A DNA stretch of 64,000 nt from contig NZ_LWLS01000067.1 in assembly GCF_001905095.1 (NCBI RefSeq), forward strand, positions 41,983 to 105,982. The letters are read 5' to 3'. Numbering within the stretch: position 1 is the stretch's first letter; every line of letters begins with the position of its first letter. The position numbers and the translations under genes are program-made. Below, one piece after another: positions 16,584-25,732 of this stretch. The notes under the pieces were generated by a model. The model saw only the letters and a list, made by a program, of their open reading frames with translations, was not told the DNA's origin and did no database searches. The stretch comes from Micromonospora sp. CB01531 (GTDB lineage Bacteria; Actinomycetota; Actinomycetes; Mycobacteriales; Micromonosporaceae).

Positions 16584-17342
16584 TCATCCGGATGATTGCC
16601 GGGCCTGCTCCAGGTTCGACTGGTGGGGGCCGGAGAGCCAGTCTTGACCCAGACGCGCGTCGACCGGTTCCTTTCCTCGCCGCAGCGCGTCGATGTAGGC
16701 ATGATCGGCGGCGAGGCGGGCCGCGACCTCGGGACCCTCGGCAACGGCCCCGTGGCCGGGGATCAGGACCTCGATGTGGCTGGCGGCCTCACCCAGCCGG
16801 TCGAGTGCCGTCTCGTAGGCGCTCACCTGATCGGGGCGGCGCGGGTCGAGGAGCGGGATCAGGACGTCGGAGAGCATGTCGCCGGCAAGCAGGACGCCAC
16901 GGTCCGCGAGGAGGATCGCGGCGTGGCCGATGGCGTGCGCCTGATGCTCGACCATCTCGCCCGGCACGGGTCGCCCGTCCGCGGGTAGCGGGGTGAGGAG
17001 ACCGATCAGCTCGAGAGGGATGCCCGATGCGCTCTCCGCCGCCATCTTCTGCGCCCGCTCTCGGGCTTCACTGGCAGCCTGGGCGCCGACGGTGGTGGCG
17101 TAGCGCGGCACGTCGCCGAACCGGGGATGCCAGAGCAGGTGGTCCCAGTGGGGATGGGTGGAGAACCCGGCGACCACCGGAATGCCGAGCCGGTCCACGT
17201 CATCGGCGAGCTGGTTCAGATCGGAACCGTCGATGCCGGGATCGACCAGGATCAACCCGCTCTCCCCGCGCACCACGACGGCGTTGCTCCAGACCCACTC
17301 GCTCTGCCGGACCCAGACGCCGTCGGCCACCTGATTCAGCAT
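16584..17342 (-). CDS. MBL fold metallo-hydrolase
   Basis: A 252-residue metallo-beta-lactamase-fold hydrolase. The zinc motif HxHxDH is intact in FSTHPHWDHLLW. The other ligands are the His in HAIGHAAILL, the Asp in VLLAGDMLSD and the His in VLIPGHGAV. No signal peptide, so it is cytoplasmic. The family includes glyoxalase II-like thioesterases, lactonases and many uncharacterised hydrolases; the gene does not say which. It lies 129 bases from the integrase relic on the same strand, so it may be cargo left from the same element or simply the next chromosomal gene. Start at ATG 17342. Confidence 0.9.
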   Translation of the reverse strand: MLNQVADGVWVRQSEWVWSNAVVVRGESGLILVDPGIDGSDLNQLADDVDRLGIPVVAGFSTHPHWDHLLWHPRFGDVPRYATTVGAQAASEARERAQKMAAESASGIPLELIGLLTPLPADGRPVPGEMVEHQAHAIGHAAILLADRGVLLAGDMLSDVLIPLLDPRRPDQVSAYETALDRLGEAASHIEVLIPGHGAVAEGPEVAARLAADHAYIDALRRGKEPVDARLGQDWLSGPHQSNLEQARQSSG

Positions 17343-17491
17343 CGGTTCACATTGTCAGGCGTCTCCGTCCGGCGCTAGTTGCCACGCCCCTTCGGGCCCG
17401 GATTTGGGACCGGCGGGCGTTCCCCGAAACGCAATCCCCAGGCCCAGCCGACCTCTTTAACGGGGCGGATGATCGTGGCAAGGTTTCCTCT

Positions 17492-18217
17492 GTGCAGGGT
17501 GGCGGGGAAGGTGCGACGGCTGGGCCGCGGCCCGGTTGGTATCCGGATCCCTCTGGGCGGCAGCCGATCCGCTGGTTCGATGGCGACCGGTGGACAGCGC
17601 ACGTGATCGACGGCCGGCAGCAGCCACAACTGGACCCGCTGCCCGATGGCGCCGCCCCACCGCCCGTTCCGCCCGGCCCGCCGCCGGGGGTGTCCGGTGC
17701 GCCGGCCCCCGCGCCGGGACAGCCGTCCGCGAAGCTTCCGGTCGGATCGCTGGTCGTACGGTGTCTGGTCCTCGGCATCGTGGCGGTGCTCCTGGCGCTC
17801 GGCTTCTTGGCGCTGCCGTACGCCGGGGTGGACAGCCCGCCCCGGGACTTCAGCTACGCGCCGGTGCGCTATCTGGAGCTGGGTGCCTGGCTCAACGTGT
17901 ACGACACGAAGATGAGCGCCTGGGGACGGGCCTACTCGCAGGGGCTCGGTCCGCTGATCGCGCTGGTGGTGTGGGCCGCGGTCGCCGGCACGGTGCTGCT
18001 GGTGGCGCTGGTGCCCCGCTACCGGACCCGCGAGCCGTGGTGGACGATGGTGGTCTTCGCGCTGGCGGTCGCGGCGGTGTTCGGGGCGATGGTCGCCTCG
18101 CCCAGCAACGACACCATTTTGCTGAGGTCGGCCTCTGGTTACCTGACGGTGCTGGCGGCACACGCGCTGCTGGTGATTACCTGCCCGCTCAAGAATCGGC
18201 GGCGGCGACCTCGCTGA
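17492..18217 (+). CDS. DUF2510 domain membrane protein
   Basis: A 241-residue protein. The N-terminus holds the DUF2510 motif (GWYPDPSGRQPIRWFDGDRW, about residues 15-35), a short actinobacterial domain of unknown function. A Pro-rich linker (about 50-90) leads to three or four membrane helices (VLGIVAVLLALGFLALPYAG, LIALVVWAAVAGTVLLVALV, MVVFALAVAAVFGAMVA) and a basic tail NRRRRPR. I chose GTG 17492 because it starts just ahead of DUF2510. A longer upstream frame would run antisense into the MBL gene. No specific function can be given. Confidence 0.82.
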   Translation: MQGGGEGATAGPRPGWYPDPSGRQPIRWFDGDRWTAHVIDGRQQPQLDPLPDGAAPPPVPPGPPPGVSGAPAPAPGQPSAKLPVGSLVVRCLVLGIVAVLLALGFLALPYAGVDSPPRDFSYAPVRYLELGAWLNVYDTKMSAWGRAYSQGLGPLIALVVWAAVAGTVLLVALVPRYRTREPWWTMVVFALAVAAVFGAMVASPSNDTILLRSASGYLTVLAAHALLVITCPLKNRRRRPR

Positions 18218-18330
18218 TCACGGTGCTTCCGCGCGCGCGGCAGCTGCCGAGCACTCCGAGCTGTGGACAACACCTGGAACAGCCAGGGTAGACGGGGTGG
18301 CGGCGGGCATCCGTCGCCAGGGCGGGTGGT

Positions 18331-18365
18331 TCGGGGCGGCGCCGGTGGGTCCGGCGCCGCCCCGA
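18331..18365. terminator. Bidirectional hairpin terminator
   Basis: A perfect 15-base stem (TCGGGGCGGCGCCGG and complement) with a TGGGT loop between the convergent DUF2510 and metallophosphoesterase genes. Confidence 0.8.
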
Positions 18366-18388
18366 GCCGAGGCGGAACTGTTTCCCGT

Positions 18389-20842
18389 CTAGCACGTGGC
18401 GAGGAACTCGTTGATGGCGATGGTGACCTGCTGGCCGGTGGTGTGGCTGCGGACGATCGACATCACGCGGTCGTGCAGGTCGGTGGTGCCGGAGCGGTCG
18501 TAGGTGTCGGAGATGACCAGGTCGAGCCAGGGTCGCTGGATGGATTCCGGTTTGCCTTGGACGGGTTTGGCGAAGAAGTCGGCGAGGGCGTCGGCGATGC
18601 GGCGTTTCGCGGTGGCGAGCTGCTGCGGCAGGTCGCCCTGCCGGTCGGTGGGCACCTTTGCCAGGGTCATGGTGGCGTCGGTGAGGTCGGTGACGGCGGC
18701 GTCGAGTTGTGCGGGAGTGGTCAGGTCGGTTGCGGCGATGCGGTTGAGCAGGTCGCGGGCCTGGAGGAGGTGTTTCACGACGGTCAGTCGCTGGGTCAGC
18801 GTGGTGGCCTGGTTGGCGTCGGTGACCTTGGCGATGGCCGTCTCGGCGGCCGTGATCGTCTCCGCCGACGGGTTGGCCTCGGCGGCGGCGACCGCGTCCT
18901 GCGCCGCCTTCAGCAACTGCGCCTGCTGGTTGGCGAGTTGCACGCTCATCGAGCCGATGATGAGGGGCAGGTTGTTCGCGCCCACGATCCGCATGTCGGC
19001 GTTGCCGTTCTGCCGGTTCCGGAACATCACCTGGGGCAGGTCGAGGGTCGCGGTCTGCCAGGTGTTGACCATGGCGGCGGTGATGCTCACGCGGGTGGCG
19101 CTCTGGTACGCCGACCCGGTGGCCGCGGAGTCGTACTGGAGGACGAACGAGCCGGTGACCGGGGAGAGGTACTCGATGGTCGCGGTGGCGTCGTACGGGC
19201 CGCCGGTGAGGTAGCGGTCGTCGACGGCGAGGTAGAGGTTGTTGCCGGAGTTGAACGTGTTCCGGTCGATCTGCAGGGCGCGCCGACCGTCGACGACGGT
19301 CTCGTGTGCGGGGCCGCTCTCGTACGGGATCCAGGTCAGCCCGTCGGGCTCACCGGAGAAGTCCATCGAGACCCGGGTCGCCGATGGGGCCGGTGGGATC
19401 ACGTCGAGGCGTACCGCCGAGATGGTGAGCGGTAGGTTGGCGACCGCGTTCAGCCGCAGGTCCGCGCCGCCGTTCTGCCGGTTGGTGAACCGGACGTCGG
19501 GAAGGTCGATGGTCGTGGTCTGCCACTGGTTCACCTGGTCGGCGCCGATCGTCACCGCGGTCGAACGCTGGTAGGCCGAGCCGCTCTGCTGCGAGTCGTA
19601 CTGGATGGCGAACGAGCCCGGGACCGGGGAGCGGTAGCTGATCGTGGCCTTCACCTGGTACGGCCCGCCGGAGATGGCCGCGTCGTCGACGAACATGTAC
19701 AACTGGTTGGCGCCGCCGAAGGGATTCTTCTGCAGCTCCAGTGCCCGGCGGCCGTCGACCTCGGTCGTCAGGAACGGGCCGTCCTCGTAGTTCCGGTAGG
19801 TCAGGCCGTCGGCCTTGTCCGCCGCGACGTCGAACGAGACCGTGTATCGGTTCGGGATCGGGTTTCCGCCCGGGTCCGGGTTCGGGTCCACCCAGTCCGA
19901 CCGCTCGGCCAGGTATGCCCGGCCCTGCGCGTCCTTCTTGAGCAGGAAGTAGTAGTCGACGGTGCCCGGCAGGGACAGGTACTCCGCCTTCAGCGAGTCC
20001 GGGGTCACGGTCAGCCGCATCGCCCCGAAGTGCGCGGCATCCCGGAACTTGCTGCCCGGCGCGACGCTGAACAGCGGCGTCAGGCCGGCGCCGCCGTTGC
20101 CGGAAATGGCGATGTGGTAGCCGTCGGCCGTCTCGATGTGCTCCGCGTGGTGATCGTGGCCGGAGAGGATCAGGTCCACGCCCGGCGTCATCAGCCAGGC
20201 GCGGTCCAGGTTGTTGCCCGCCTTGCCGGAGGAGTAGATCGGCTGGTGGCCGCCGACCACCTTCCAGACGGCCGAGCTGTTCGTGAGCGTGCTGCGGTAC
20301 GCGTCGTAGATCGGCGGCTTCGCGCTGCCCGTCGCCGTCTGGCAGTTGGCGTCGGGGTTGACGAAGTCGAGCAGCCCGTTGCCGAAGCCGGCGACGAAGG
20401 CGGCGGGCACCTTGAAGTGGTCCAGGCTCGGCTGGACGCTTTCCGGCGAGCAACCGTTGCCGTAGTCGTGGTTCCCCATGATCGGGAACATCCGGCCGGC
20501 GTCGATGTCCGCCTTGTACGGCGCCTGGGCCTTGACCACCTCTTCGGGCAGGCCCTGCTGGTAGGTGTTGTCGCCGGTGGTGAGGATGGCCGCCGGGTTC
20601 CAGGAGTGGACCATGTCCGCGACCTGGTACTCCTCCGCGCAGGTGCGGTCAACGCCGCAGCCGCCGTAGTCGCCGATCACGGCGAGCACCAGGCGGTCCT
20701 GGGGCGGCTGTTGGGTATCGACCGGCGGGGTGATCCGTTGCAGCTCGCTGGCGGCCGCGCCCGCCGTGGTGGCGAGCCCCGCCGACAGGGTCAACGCAGC
20801 GACCGAGGCCAGGGTGAGGGCGAGTTTTCGTTTGGCTAGCAC
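18389..20842 (-). CDS. Secreted metallophosphoesterase with two duplicated beta domains
   Basis: An 817-residue exported phosphohydrolase. Start is GTG 20842 behind AAGGAG. A Sec signal ends near AGAAA (about residue 30). The calcineurin-like core spans about 45-310 with all metal boxes: VIGDYGGCG, LTTGDNTYQQG, IMGNHDYGNGC, VGGHQPIYSSG and LSGHDHHAEH. Two homologous beta-rich modules follow (about 330-480 and 490-630), each with a DGRRAL motif and a conserved run ending near FRNRQNGNADMR. The C-terminal 180 residues are helical repeats of FIVAR-like character. It probably cleaves extracellular phosphate esters and attaches to a surface or polysaccharide through the repeated modules. Confidence 0.9.
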   Translation of the reverse strand: MLAKRKLALTLASVAALTLSAGLATTAGAAASELQRITPPVDTQQPPQDRLVLAVIGDYGGCGVDRTCAEEYQVADMVHSWNPAAILTTGDNTYQQGLPEEVVKAQAPYKADIDAGRMFPIMGNHDYGNGCSPESVQPSLDHFKVPAAFVAGFGNGLLDFVNPDANCQTATGSAKPPIYDAYRSTLTNSSAVWKVVGGHQPIYSSGKAGNNLDRAWLMTPGVDLILSGHDHHAEHIETADGYHIAISGNGGAGLTPLFSVAPGSKFRDAAHFGAMRLTVTPDSLKAEYLSLPGTVDYYFLLKKDAQGRAYLAERSDWVDPNPDPGGNPIPNRYTVSFDVAADKADGLTYRNYEDGPFLTTEVDGRRALELQKNPFGGANQLYMFVDDAAISGGPYQVKATISYRSPVPGSFAIQYDSQQSGSAYQRSTAVTIGADQVNQWQTTTIDLPDVRFTNRQNGGADLRLNAVANLPLTISAVRLDVIPPAPSATRVSMDFSGEPDGLTWIPYESGPAHETVVDGRRALQIDRNTFNSGNNLYLAVDDRYLTGGPYDATATIEYLSPVTGSFVLQYDSAATGSAYQSATRVSITAAMVNTWQTATLDLPQVMFRNRQNGNADMRIVGANNLPLIIGSMSVQLANQQAQLLKAAQDAVAAAEANPSAETITAAETAIAKVTDANQATTLTQRLTVVKHLLQARDLLNRIAATDLTTPAQLDAAVTDLTDATMTLAKVPTDRQGDLPQQLATAKRRIADALADFFAKPVQGKPESIQRPWLDLVISDTYDRSGTTDLHDRVMSIVRSHTTGQQVTIAINEFLATC

Positions 20843-21092
20843 GTCCAGCTCCTTGCGGGTGTCGCGATCAACGACGCCGGAGGCTAGGCGGTTGTGGTGA
20901 TAGCCCGATGAACCCGAGACCAACCGGACCGGGCCGGCCCCTGACCAGGGGTCGGACGGCCAGCGAGGGGCGGTGCAGCCCGGTGTGCCAGCCGGACGCG
21001 CTGCGCCGCCCGGTCCGCGGCGGTCCGCGAGGGGACGTTGGCCGAGTACGGATGCTCATCCGCCCGGCCGCCGGGACCGGCAGGATCGGGCC

Positions 21093-21488
21093 GTGACCAC
21101 AACGATGCGTACTCTGCTCGGCGGGCTGCTGCTGGCGGCGGCGACGGTCGGCGCCTGGTGGGCCTGGTTGGGCTGGGAGAGCGGCTACACGGTCGACCCG
21201 GCGACCGGCGCCACCAGCGGCCCCTACGCGGTGTGGCAGGTGGCCGGCTGTGTGCTGACCCTGGCCCTGATCGCCGCGGTTGGCGGCTGGTGGCGCGGCC
21301 CGTGGCTGGTGGCCCCGGTGATGACGGTGGCCTTCACGGCCGCCTGGGCGCGGCACGCCGCGTCGACCGATGCCACCGGGCTCTGGGCGGTCGGGGCGGC
21401 GCTGGTCGCCATCGGCACCGCGATCGGGTCCACCCTGGTGAGCGCCGGTGCCGGGTGGCTGCGGCGCCGCCGGCGGCCGGCCCGGTGA
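21093..21488 (+). CDS. Small integral membrane protein
   Basis: A 131-residue protein with four predicted membrane helices (LLGGLLLAAATVGAWWAWLG, AGCVLTLALIAAVGGWW, WLVAPVMTVAFTAAWA, WAVGAALVAIGTAIGSTLVS) and a basic C-terminus. I set the start at GTG 21093; the in-frame ATG at 21105 is the alternative. No domain of known function is recognised. It is divergent from the metallophosphoesterase and is followed by a strong terminator, so it is a single-gene unit. Confidence 0.72.
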   Translation: MTTTMRTLLGGLLLAAATVGAWWAWLGWESGYTVDPATGATSGPYAVWQVAGCVLTLALIAAVGGWWRGPWLVAPVMTVAFTAAWARHAASTDATGLWAVGAALVAIGTAIGSTLVSAGAGWLRRRRRPAR

Positions 21489-21509
21489 GAAGTGACCCGG
21501 GCCCCTGAC

Positions 21510-21543
21510 CCGGGGGCCCGCCGGCAACGCGGCGGGCCCCCGG
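21510..21543. terminator. Bidirectional hairpin terminator
   Basis: A perfect 14-base stem (CCGGGGGCCCGCCG and complement) with a GCAACG loop, between the small membrane protein and the convergent betaine-binding protein gene. Confidence 0.8.
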
Positions 21544-21555
21544 TCACGGGACGGG

Positions 21556-22440
21556 TCAGGCGAGCGCCTTCAGGTAGTCGGGGTTGGCCTTCAGCCACTC
21601 CTCGACGGCCTTCTTCTCGTCACCCTTGTGGGTGTTGAACATCAGGTCCTCCAGGGACCCGAGCTGCTGGTTGTCCATGGTGAACTTCGCCAACATCTTC
21701 GTGACCTCGGGGAAGTCCTTGCCGAAGCCCTTGCGGCCGAAGGTGTTGATCTGCTCGGCCTGGCCCAGGGTGCCCTTCGGGTCGGCCAGGTCCTTCAGCT
21801 CGTATTTCGCGTAGGCCCAGTGGGGGTGCCAGAGGGTGACCACGATCGGCTTCTGGTCGGCGATCGCGGCGTCGAGCGCGGCCAGCATGGCCGGGGTGGA
21901 GGAGGTCTTCAGCTTCATGGCGCCGGCCAGGCCGTAGCCGGGCAGCACCTTCTCCTGGGTGGCCTTGGTGAGGCCGGCGCCCGGCTCGATACCGATCAGC
22001 TGTCCGCCGAAGGTGCCGGCCTTGCCGGCCAGATCCTCGAGCGAGTCGACGCCGTCGACGTACTTCGGCACCGCGATGCTGAGGCTGGCGTCGTCGTACC
22101 AGACGCCGATCCTCTCCAGCTTGTCGCCGTACTTCTCGAGGTAGGAGGCGTGGGTCTGGGGCAGCCAGCCGTCCAGGAACAGGTCGATGTCGCCGCCGGC
22201 GAGCCCGCCGTAGACGAGCCCGGCCTCCAGGTTCTTGAGCTGGACCCGGTAGCCCTTCTCCTCTAGGATGTGCTGCCACAGGTGGGAGGCGGCGATCGCC
22301 TCGTCCCAGGCCATGTAGCCGATGGTGATCTTCTTGCCGTTGCCGGACCCGCCGTCCGACTTCGCGCTGCAGGCGGCACCGCCCAGCGCCAGGGTGGCGG
22401 TCACGGCGAGCGCCAGGACGCGCCTCAGGGTCGTGAACAC
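21556..22440 (-). CDS. proX: Glycine betaine/choline ABC transporter substrate-binding lipoprotein
   Basis: A 294-residue solute-binding protein of the OpuAC/ProX type. GTG 22440 starts a lipoprotein-like signal with Cys in LGGAACSAK. The mature part has the periplasmic-binding fold features of betaine binders: ITIGYMAWDEAIAASHLW, GGDIDLFLDGWLPQTH, GIEPGAGLTKATQE and VVTLWHPHWAYAKY, with several Trp residues that could form the aromatic cage for a quaternary amine. It is the last gene of a three-gene unit (ATPase, permease, binding protein). Uptake of glycine betaine, choline or proline betaine for osmoprotection is the likely role; the exact ligand is not certain. Confidence 0.9.
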   Translation of the reverse strand: MFTTLRRVLALAVTATLALGGAACSAKSDGGSGNGKKITIGYMAWDEAIAASHLWQHILEEKGYRVQLKNLEAGLVYGGLAGGDIDLFLDGWLPQTHASYLEKYGDKLERIGVWYDDASLSIAVPKYVDGVDSLEDLAGKAGTFGGQLIGIEPGAGLTKATQEKVLPGYGLAGAMKLKTSSTPAMLAALDAAIADQKPIVVTLWHPHWAYAKYELKDLADPKGTLGQAEQINTFGRKGFGKDFPEVTKMLAKFTMDNQQLGSLEDLMFNTHKGDEKKAVEEWLKANPDYLKALA

Positions 22441-22514
22441 GGATTGTCCTTCCTTCTCTGAACAGCCGGCGGACCCGCGTATGCGGGCACAGGGGTGCCG
22501 GCGGAGGGCGACGG

Positions 22515-23408
22515 TCAGGCGGCCTGCCGCGCCAGGCGCTGCGCCCGTGCGGAGGGGAACCGGTCGCCCACGGAGTCGGTGAGCCGGTCGAGCACCACGG
22601 CGAGGACCACGACGGCGATGCCGCCCTCGAAACCGCTGCCCACCTCGACCTGGGAGAGCGCGAACATGATCACGTCGCCGAGGCCGCCGGCGCCGACCAT
22701 GCCGGCGATGACCACCATGGACAGGGCCAGCATGATGACCTGGTTGACCCCGGTCATGATCGTCGGCAGGGCCAGTGGCAGCTTGGTCCGTAGCAGCACC
22801 ATCCACGGTGGCGCGCCGAACGACTCGGCGGCCTGGACGATCTCCTTGTCGACCTGCCGCAGGCCGAGCTCGGTCAGGCGTACGCCGGGCGGCATGCTGA
22901 ACACCAGCGTGGCCAGCACGCCGGGCACGGTGCCGATGCCGAAGAAGAAGATCGCCGGGATCAGGTAGACGAACGCCGGCATGGTCTGCATGAGGTCAAG
23001 CACCGGCCGGGCCACGGTGGACGCCCGCCGGTTCTCCGCGATGAAGATGCCCAGTGGGATCGCCAGCAGCAGGGCGAGCACGCTCGCCACGAGCACCTGG
23101 GCGAGGGTGCTCATGGTCTCCTCCCAGTACGGCATCCCGGCCACCACGCCGAGGCCGACCGCCGTTCCGAGGGCGAACTTCCAGCCGCGCAGCCACCAGC
23201 CGAGCCCGGCCAGGACCAGCACGACCGCCACCGGCGGTACGCCGGTGAGCAGCTCGTCGAGCGGGCGGACCAGGGCGTCGACCACGGCCGCGACCGCGTC
23301 GAAGACCGGGCCGAGGGCGCCGGTGGCCCAGTCGACGGCGGATTCGGTCCAGGCGCCCAGCGGCACCCGGGGCAGCTCGACGTCGAGCGGGGACCAGGTG
23401 TGACTCAT
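22515..23408 (-). CDS. proW: Glycine betaine-type ABC transporter permease
   Basis: A 297-residue inner-membrane permease of the ProW/OpuAB type. About six helices lie in the second two-thirds, with the BPD_transp_1 EAA loop (AAESFGAPPWMVLLRTKLPL) that docks on the ATPase. Characteristic segments are LIPAIFFFGIGTVPGVLAT and VVIAGMVGAGGLGD. The N-terminal 75 residues resemble the long ProW extension. Its ATG overlaps the stop of the ATPase gene by four bases (ATGA), so the subunits are translationally coupled. Confidence 0.92.
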   Translation of the reverse strand: MSHTWSPLDVELPRVPLGAWTESAVDWATGALGPVFDAVAAVVDALVRPLDELLTGVPPVAVVLVLAGLGWWLRGWKFALGTAVGLGVVAGMPYWEETMSTLAQVLVASVLALLLAIPLGIFIAENRRASTVARPVLDLMQTMPAFVYLIPAIFFFGIGTVPGVLATLVFSMPPGVRLTELGLRQVDKEIVQAAESFGAPPWMVLLRTKLPLALPTIMTGVNQVIMLALSMVVIAGMVGAGGLGDVIMFALSQVEVGSGFEGGIAVVVLAVVLDRLTDSVGDRFPSARAQRLARQAA

Positions 23409-24670
23409 GCCGGCTCTCCCTTCGTGCCCACCAGCTCGACCTCGGCCAGGTCGGGTGCCGGCTCGTCCACCGGGGCCACCTCGTCCGGGGTGGCGCTGGC
23501 CAGGGCGCTGAGCAGGGTGATCCGGGGGATCACCCCGGTCAGCCGGCCCCGGTCGTCGAGGACGGCCACCGGATGCTGGCTCTCCGCGCAGTCGGCGAAC
23601 AGGTCGGCCACCGCGGTGTCCTCGGTGACTGTGCGGACCCGCTCGGTCGAGACGTACCCGTCGAGGCTCGGTCGGCCCTCCCGCAGCGCCCGCAGCACGT
23701 CGTCCTCGGTGACCGTGCCGAGGAACTTCTTCATCGGCCCGGTCACGTAGACCGCCGAGGTCTGGCTCTCCCGCAGCGCCTTCGCGGCCACCCGGGGACC
23801 TGCGTTGACGTCCAGGACGTGGTGCGGCTTCTCCATCACCGACGCGGCGGTCAGGATCCGGGTCCGGTCGACGTCGGCGACGAACTGCGCCACGTACCCG
23901 TTGGCCGGGTCGGTCAGGATCTCCTCGGCGGTGCCGATCTGGACGATCCGGCCGTCCCGCATCACCGCGATCCGGTCGCCGAGCCGCATGGCCTCGTTCA
24001 GGTCGTGGGTGATGAAGATGATGGTCTTGCCCAGTTCGGCCTGGAGTTCCAGCAGTTGGTCCTGGATCTCCCGGCGGATGAGCGGGTCCAGCGCCGAGAA
24101 CGCCTCGTCCATCAGCAGGATGTCGGTGCCGGCCGCGAGCGCGCGGGCCAGCCCGACCCGCTGCCGCATACCGCCGGAGAGGTCGTGGGGGAGCTTGTCC
24201 GCCCACTCCTCCAGGCCGACCATGCGCAGCGCGTCCAGGGCGCGCTCGCGCCGCTCGGCCTTGGGCAGGCCGGCGACCTCCAGGGCGTAGCCCGCGTTCT
24301 CCAGCACCGTCCGGTGCGGCATCAGCGCGAAGTGCTGGAAGACCATGCTGATCTTCTCGCGCCGCAGCTTGCGCAGCGCGGCGGGTTTGAGCGTGGTCAG
24401 TTCGACCCCGTCGACCTGCACACTGCCCCGGGTGGGCTGGAGCAGACCGTTGAGCATCCGGATGAGGGTGGACTTGCCGGAGCCGGAGAGACCCATCACC
24501 ACGAAGATCTCGCCGGGGCGTACCTCGAAGTTCGCGTCGATCACGGCGGCCGTGGCCGGCAGGCCCGCCAGCGCCTCGGCGCGTGGGGCGCCGTTCGCGA
24601 GGCGCCTCATCGCCTCGTCAGCTCGATTGCCGAATATTTTGTAGAGCGACTTCACTGCGAGTGCGGGCAC
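23405..24670 (-). CDS. proV: Glycine betaine-type ABC transporter ATPase with CBS domains
   Basis: A 421-residue ATPase of the ProV/OpuAA group. Walker A is MGLSGSGKSTLIRM, the signature is LSGGMRQRVGLARAL, Walker B is ILLMDEAFSALDP and the H-loop is IFITHDLNEAM. The C-terminal third is a CBS pair (about residues 280-400: VTEDDVLRALREGRPSLD, DDRGRLTGVIPRITLL), which in OpuA senses ionic strength and regulates transport. I chose GTG 24670, preceded by GGAGAGGGG; in-frame ATG 24709 is possible. It is the first gene of the operon; the operon promoter must lie in the long gap upstream. Confidence 0.92.
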   Translation of the reverse strand: MPALAVKSLYKIFGNRADEAMRRLANGAPRAEALAGLPATAAVIDANFEVRPGEIFVVMGLSGSGKSTLIRMLNGLLQPTRGSVQVDGVELTTLKPAALRKLRREKISMVFQHFALMPHRTVLENAGYALEVAGLPKAERRERALDALRMVGLEEWADKLPHDLSGGMRQRVGLARALAAGTDILLMDEAFSALDPLIRREIQDQLLELQAELGKTIIFITHDLNEAMRLGDRIAVMRDGRIVQIGTAEEILTDPANGYVAQFVADVDRTRILTAASVMEKPHHVLDVNAGPRVAAKALRESQTSAVYVTGPMKKFLGTVTEDDVLRALREGRPSLDGYVSTERVRTVTEDTAVADLFADCAESQHPVAVLDDRGRLTGVIPRITLLSALASATPDEVAPVDEPAPDLAEVELVGTKGEPA

Positions 24671-25732
24671 GATCCCCTCTCCGATGGAACCGGTGGCGTA
24701 TCGCGCCATCGGTGGCCATCTTCGCGTCTCGTCCGTCGATATCAACATCGGTCACGTTCTGGGGGCCGCAGGGGCCGGCCCGGAAACTTACCGACGTCAT
24801 CGGTGAGAATCCAGTCGCAACCGGGGGGGCTGTGGAATTAACCACAAAAACTGAATGCTTTTCAGCGCCGAATTCGGTCGCCGGTACGTACTGGGGACGT
24901 GCCGCACGGGGGCGTGCGACGGGTGGTTGGGCCCGCGCTGGGCGCTTTGTTCGGTCCGGTGCGGGTGCCGGTGTCGAGCGGTCCGCTGCCGCCGTTCGTC
25001 CCCGAATATGACGACGGCGATAGAGAACGGTCATGCGCTCGTGATTTTCCGTCACGCGATTGTCATATTCGGACGGCGATCTCGACCCGTCGGGCGGCGC
25101 GGTTCCGCAATCGCGTCGGTCGCCTTCCGGAAATCGCCGAACATGGATCGCCCGCGTCCCCGAGAAGCCGAATCCAGCGCGCTCGTGCGGCACGGCGCCG
25201 CAGGCTCGCCGGATGCCCGGCGGTGTCCTCCCGCGGCCAGCCGGCCGATCGGATCGCCTGGACTCGCCAGCCGATCGCCGCCACGATCCGGCCGTGCCGA
25301 GGCAAGGCTCCGACCGGGCAGGGATGCCGCCGCGGCGGCAAGCTGATCAAGGACAGACCGGCCGACGGATTGCCGACAGGACGTCCGACCCCCGACCGGC
25401 GCATTGTTGGTGCAGTGGAGGCTTTGGATGGCGGGCCACATCCCATCCCTCCGGCCCCGGCGGCGACTCCGTGTCGTCGCCGGACGCCGCCAGCGCCGAG
25501 CGCGGCCGTGACGCCGCCGGCGGGCCCGGCCACCGCCCGGTCCACCGCGCGCCGCCCGGCCGAGACCCGGCCCGGCGCCGTCCTGACCGGACGGTGCCAG
25601 CCAGTCAGGACACCGACGTCACCACCTCCGGCCGGCCTCGCCGGGATCCTCGTCGTGAACCGCGGCGCCCCGCCTGACCGGCCGGGCGTACCGGCGGATG
25701 CCGGGCGCAGAGCAAGGAAGGAGGGGGCGGAG
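24671..25732. other. About 1 kb without a recognisable gene
   Basis: No frame on either strand here gives a protein I recognise or has a ribosome site at a sensible start. The first 200 bases must contain the betaine operon promoter. A/T-rich islands stand out from the G/C-rich background: a TGTGG-AATTAA-CCACA dyad at 24831-24846, a CTGAA/TTCAG hairpin just after it, and the inverted repeat at 25002-25072. The last 15 bases carry a strong ribosome site for the frameshifted gene that follows. The rest looks like decayed or regulatory DNA. Confidence 0.6.
25002..25072. repeat. 11-bp inverted repeat pair in non-coding DNA
   Basis: CCGAATATGAC (25002-25012) is perfectly complementary to GTCATATTCGG (25062-25072). 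A direct 9-mer GACGGCGAT follows or overlaps both arms (25013-25021, 25072-25080). This could be a paired regulatory site or the scar of a small mobile element. No target duplication or transposase remnant is seen. Confidence 0.55.

Noticed and set aside
24671..24900. Riboswitch or other structured RNA before the betaine operon
   Set aside because: I found no recognisable conserved core, such as that of the ydaO/c-di-AMP class. Only short A/T-rich dyads are visible.
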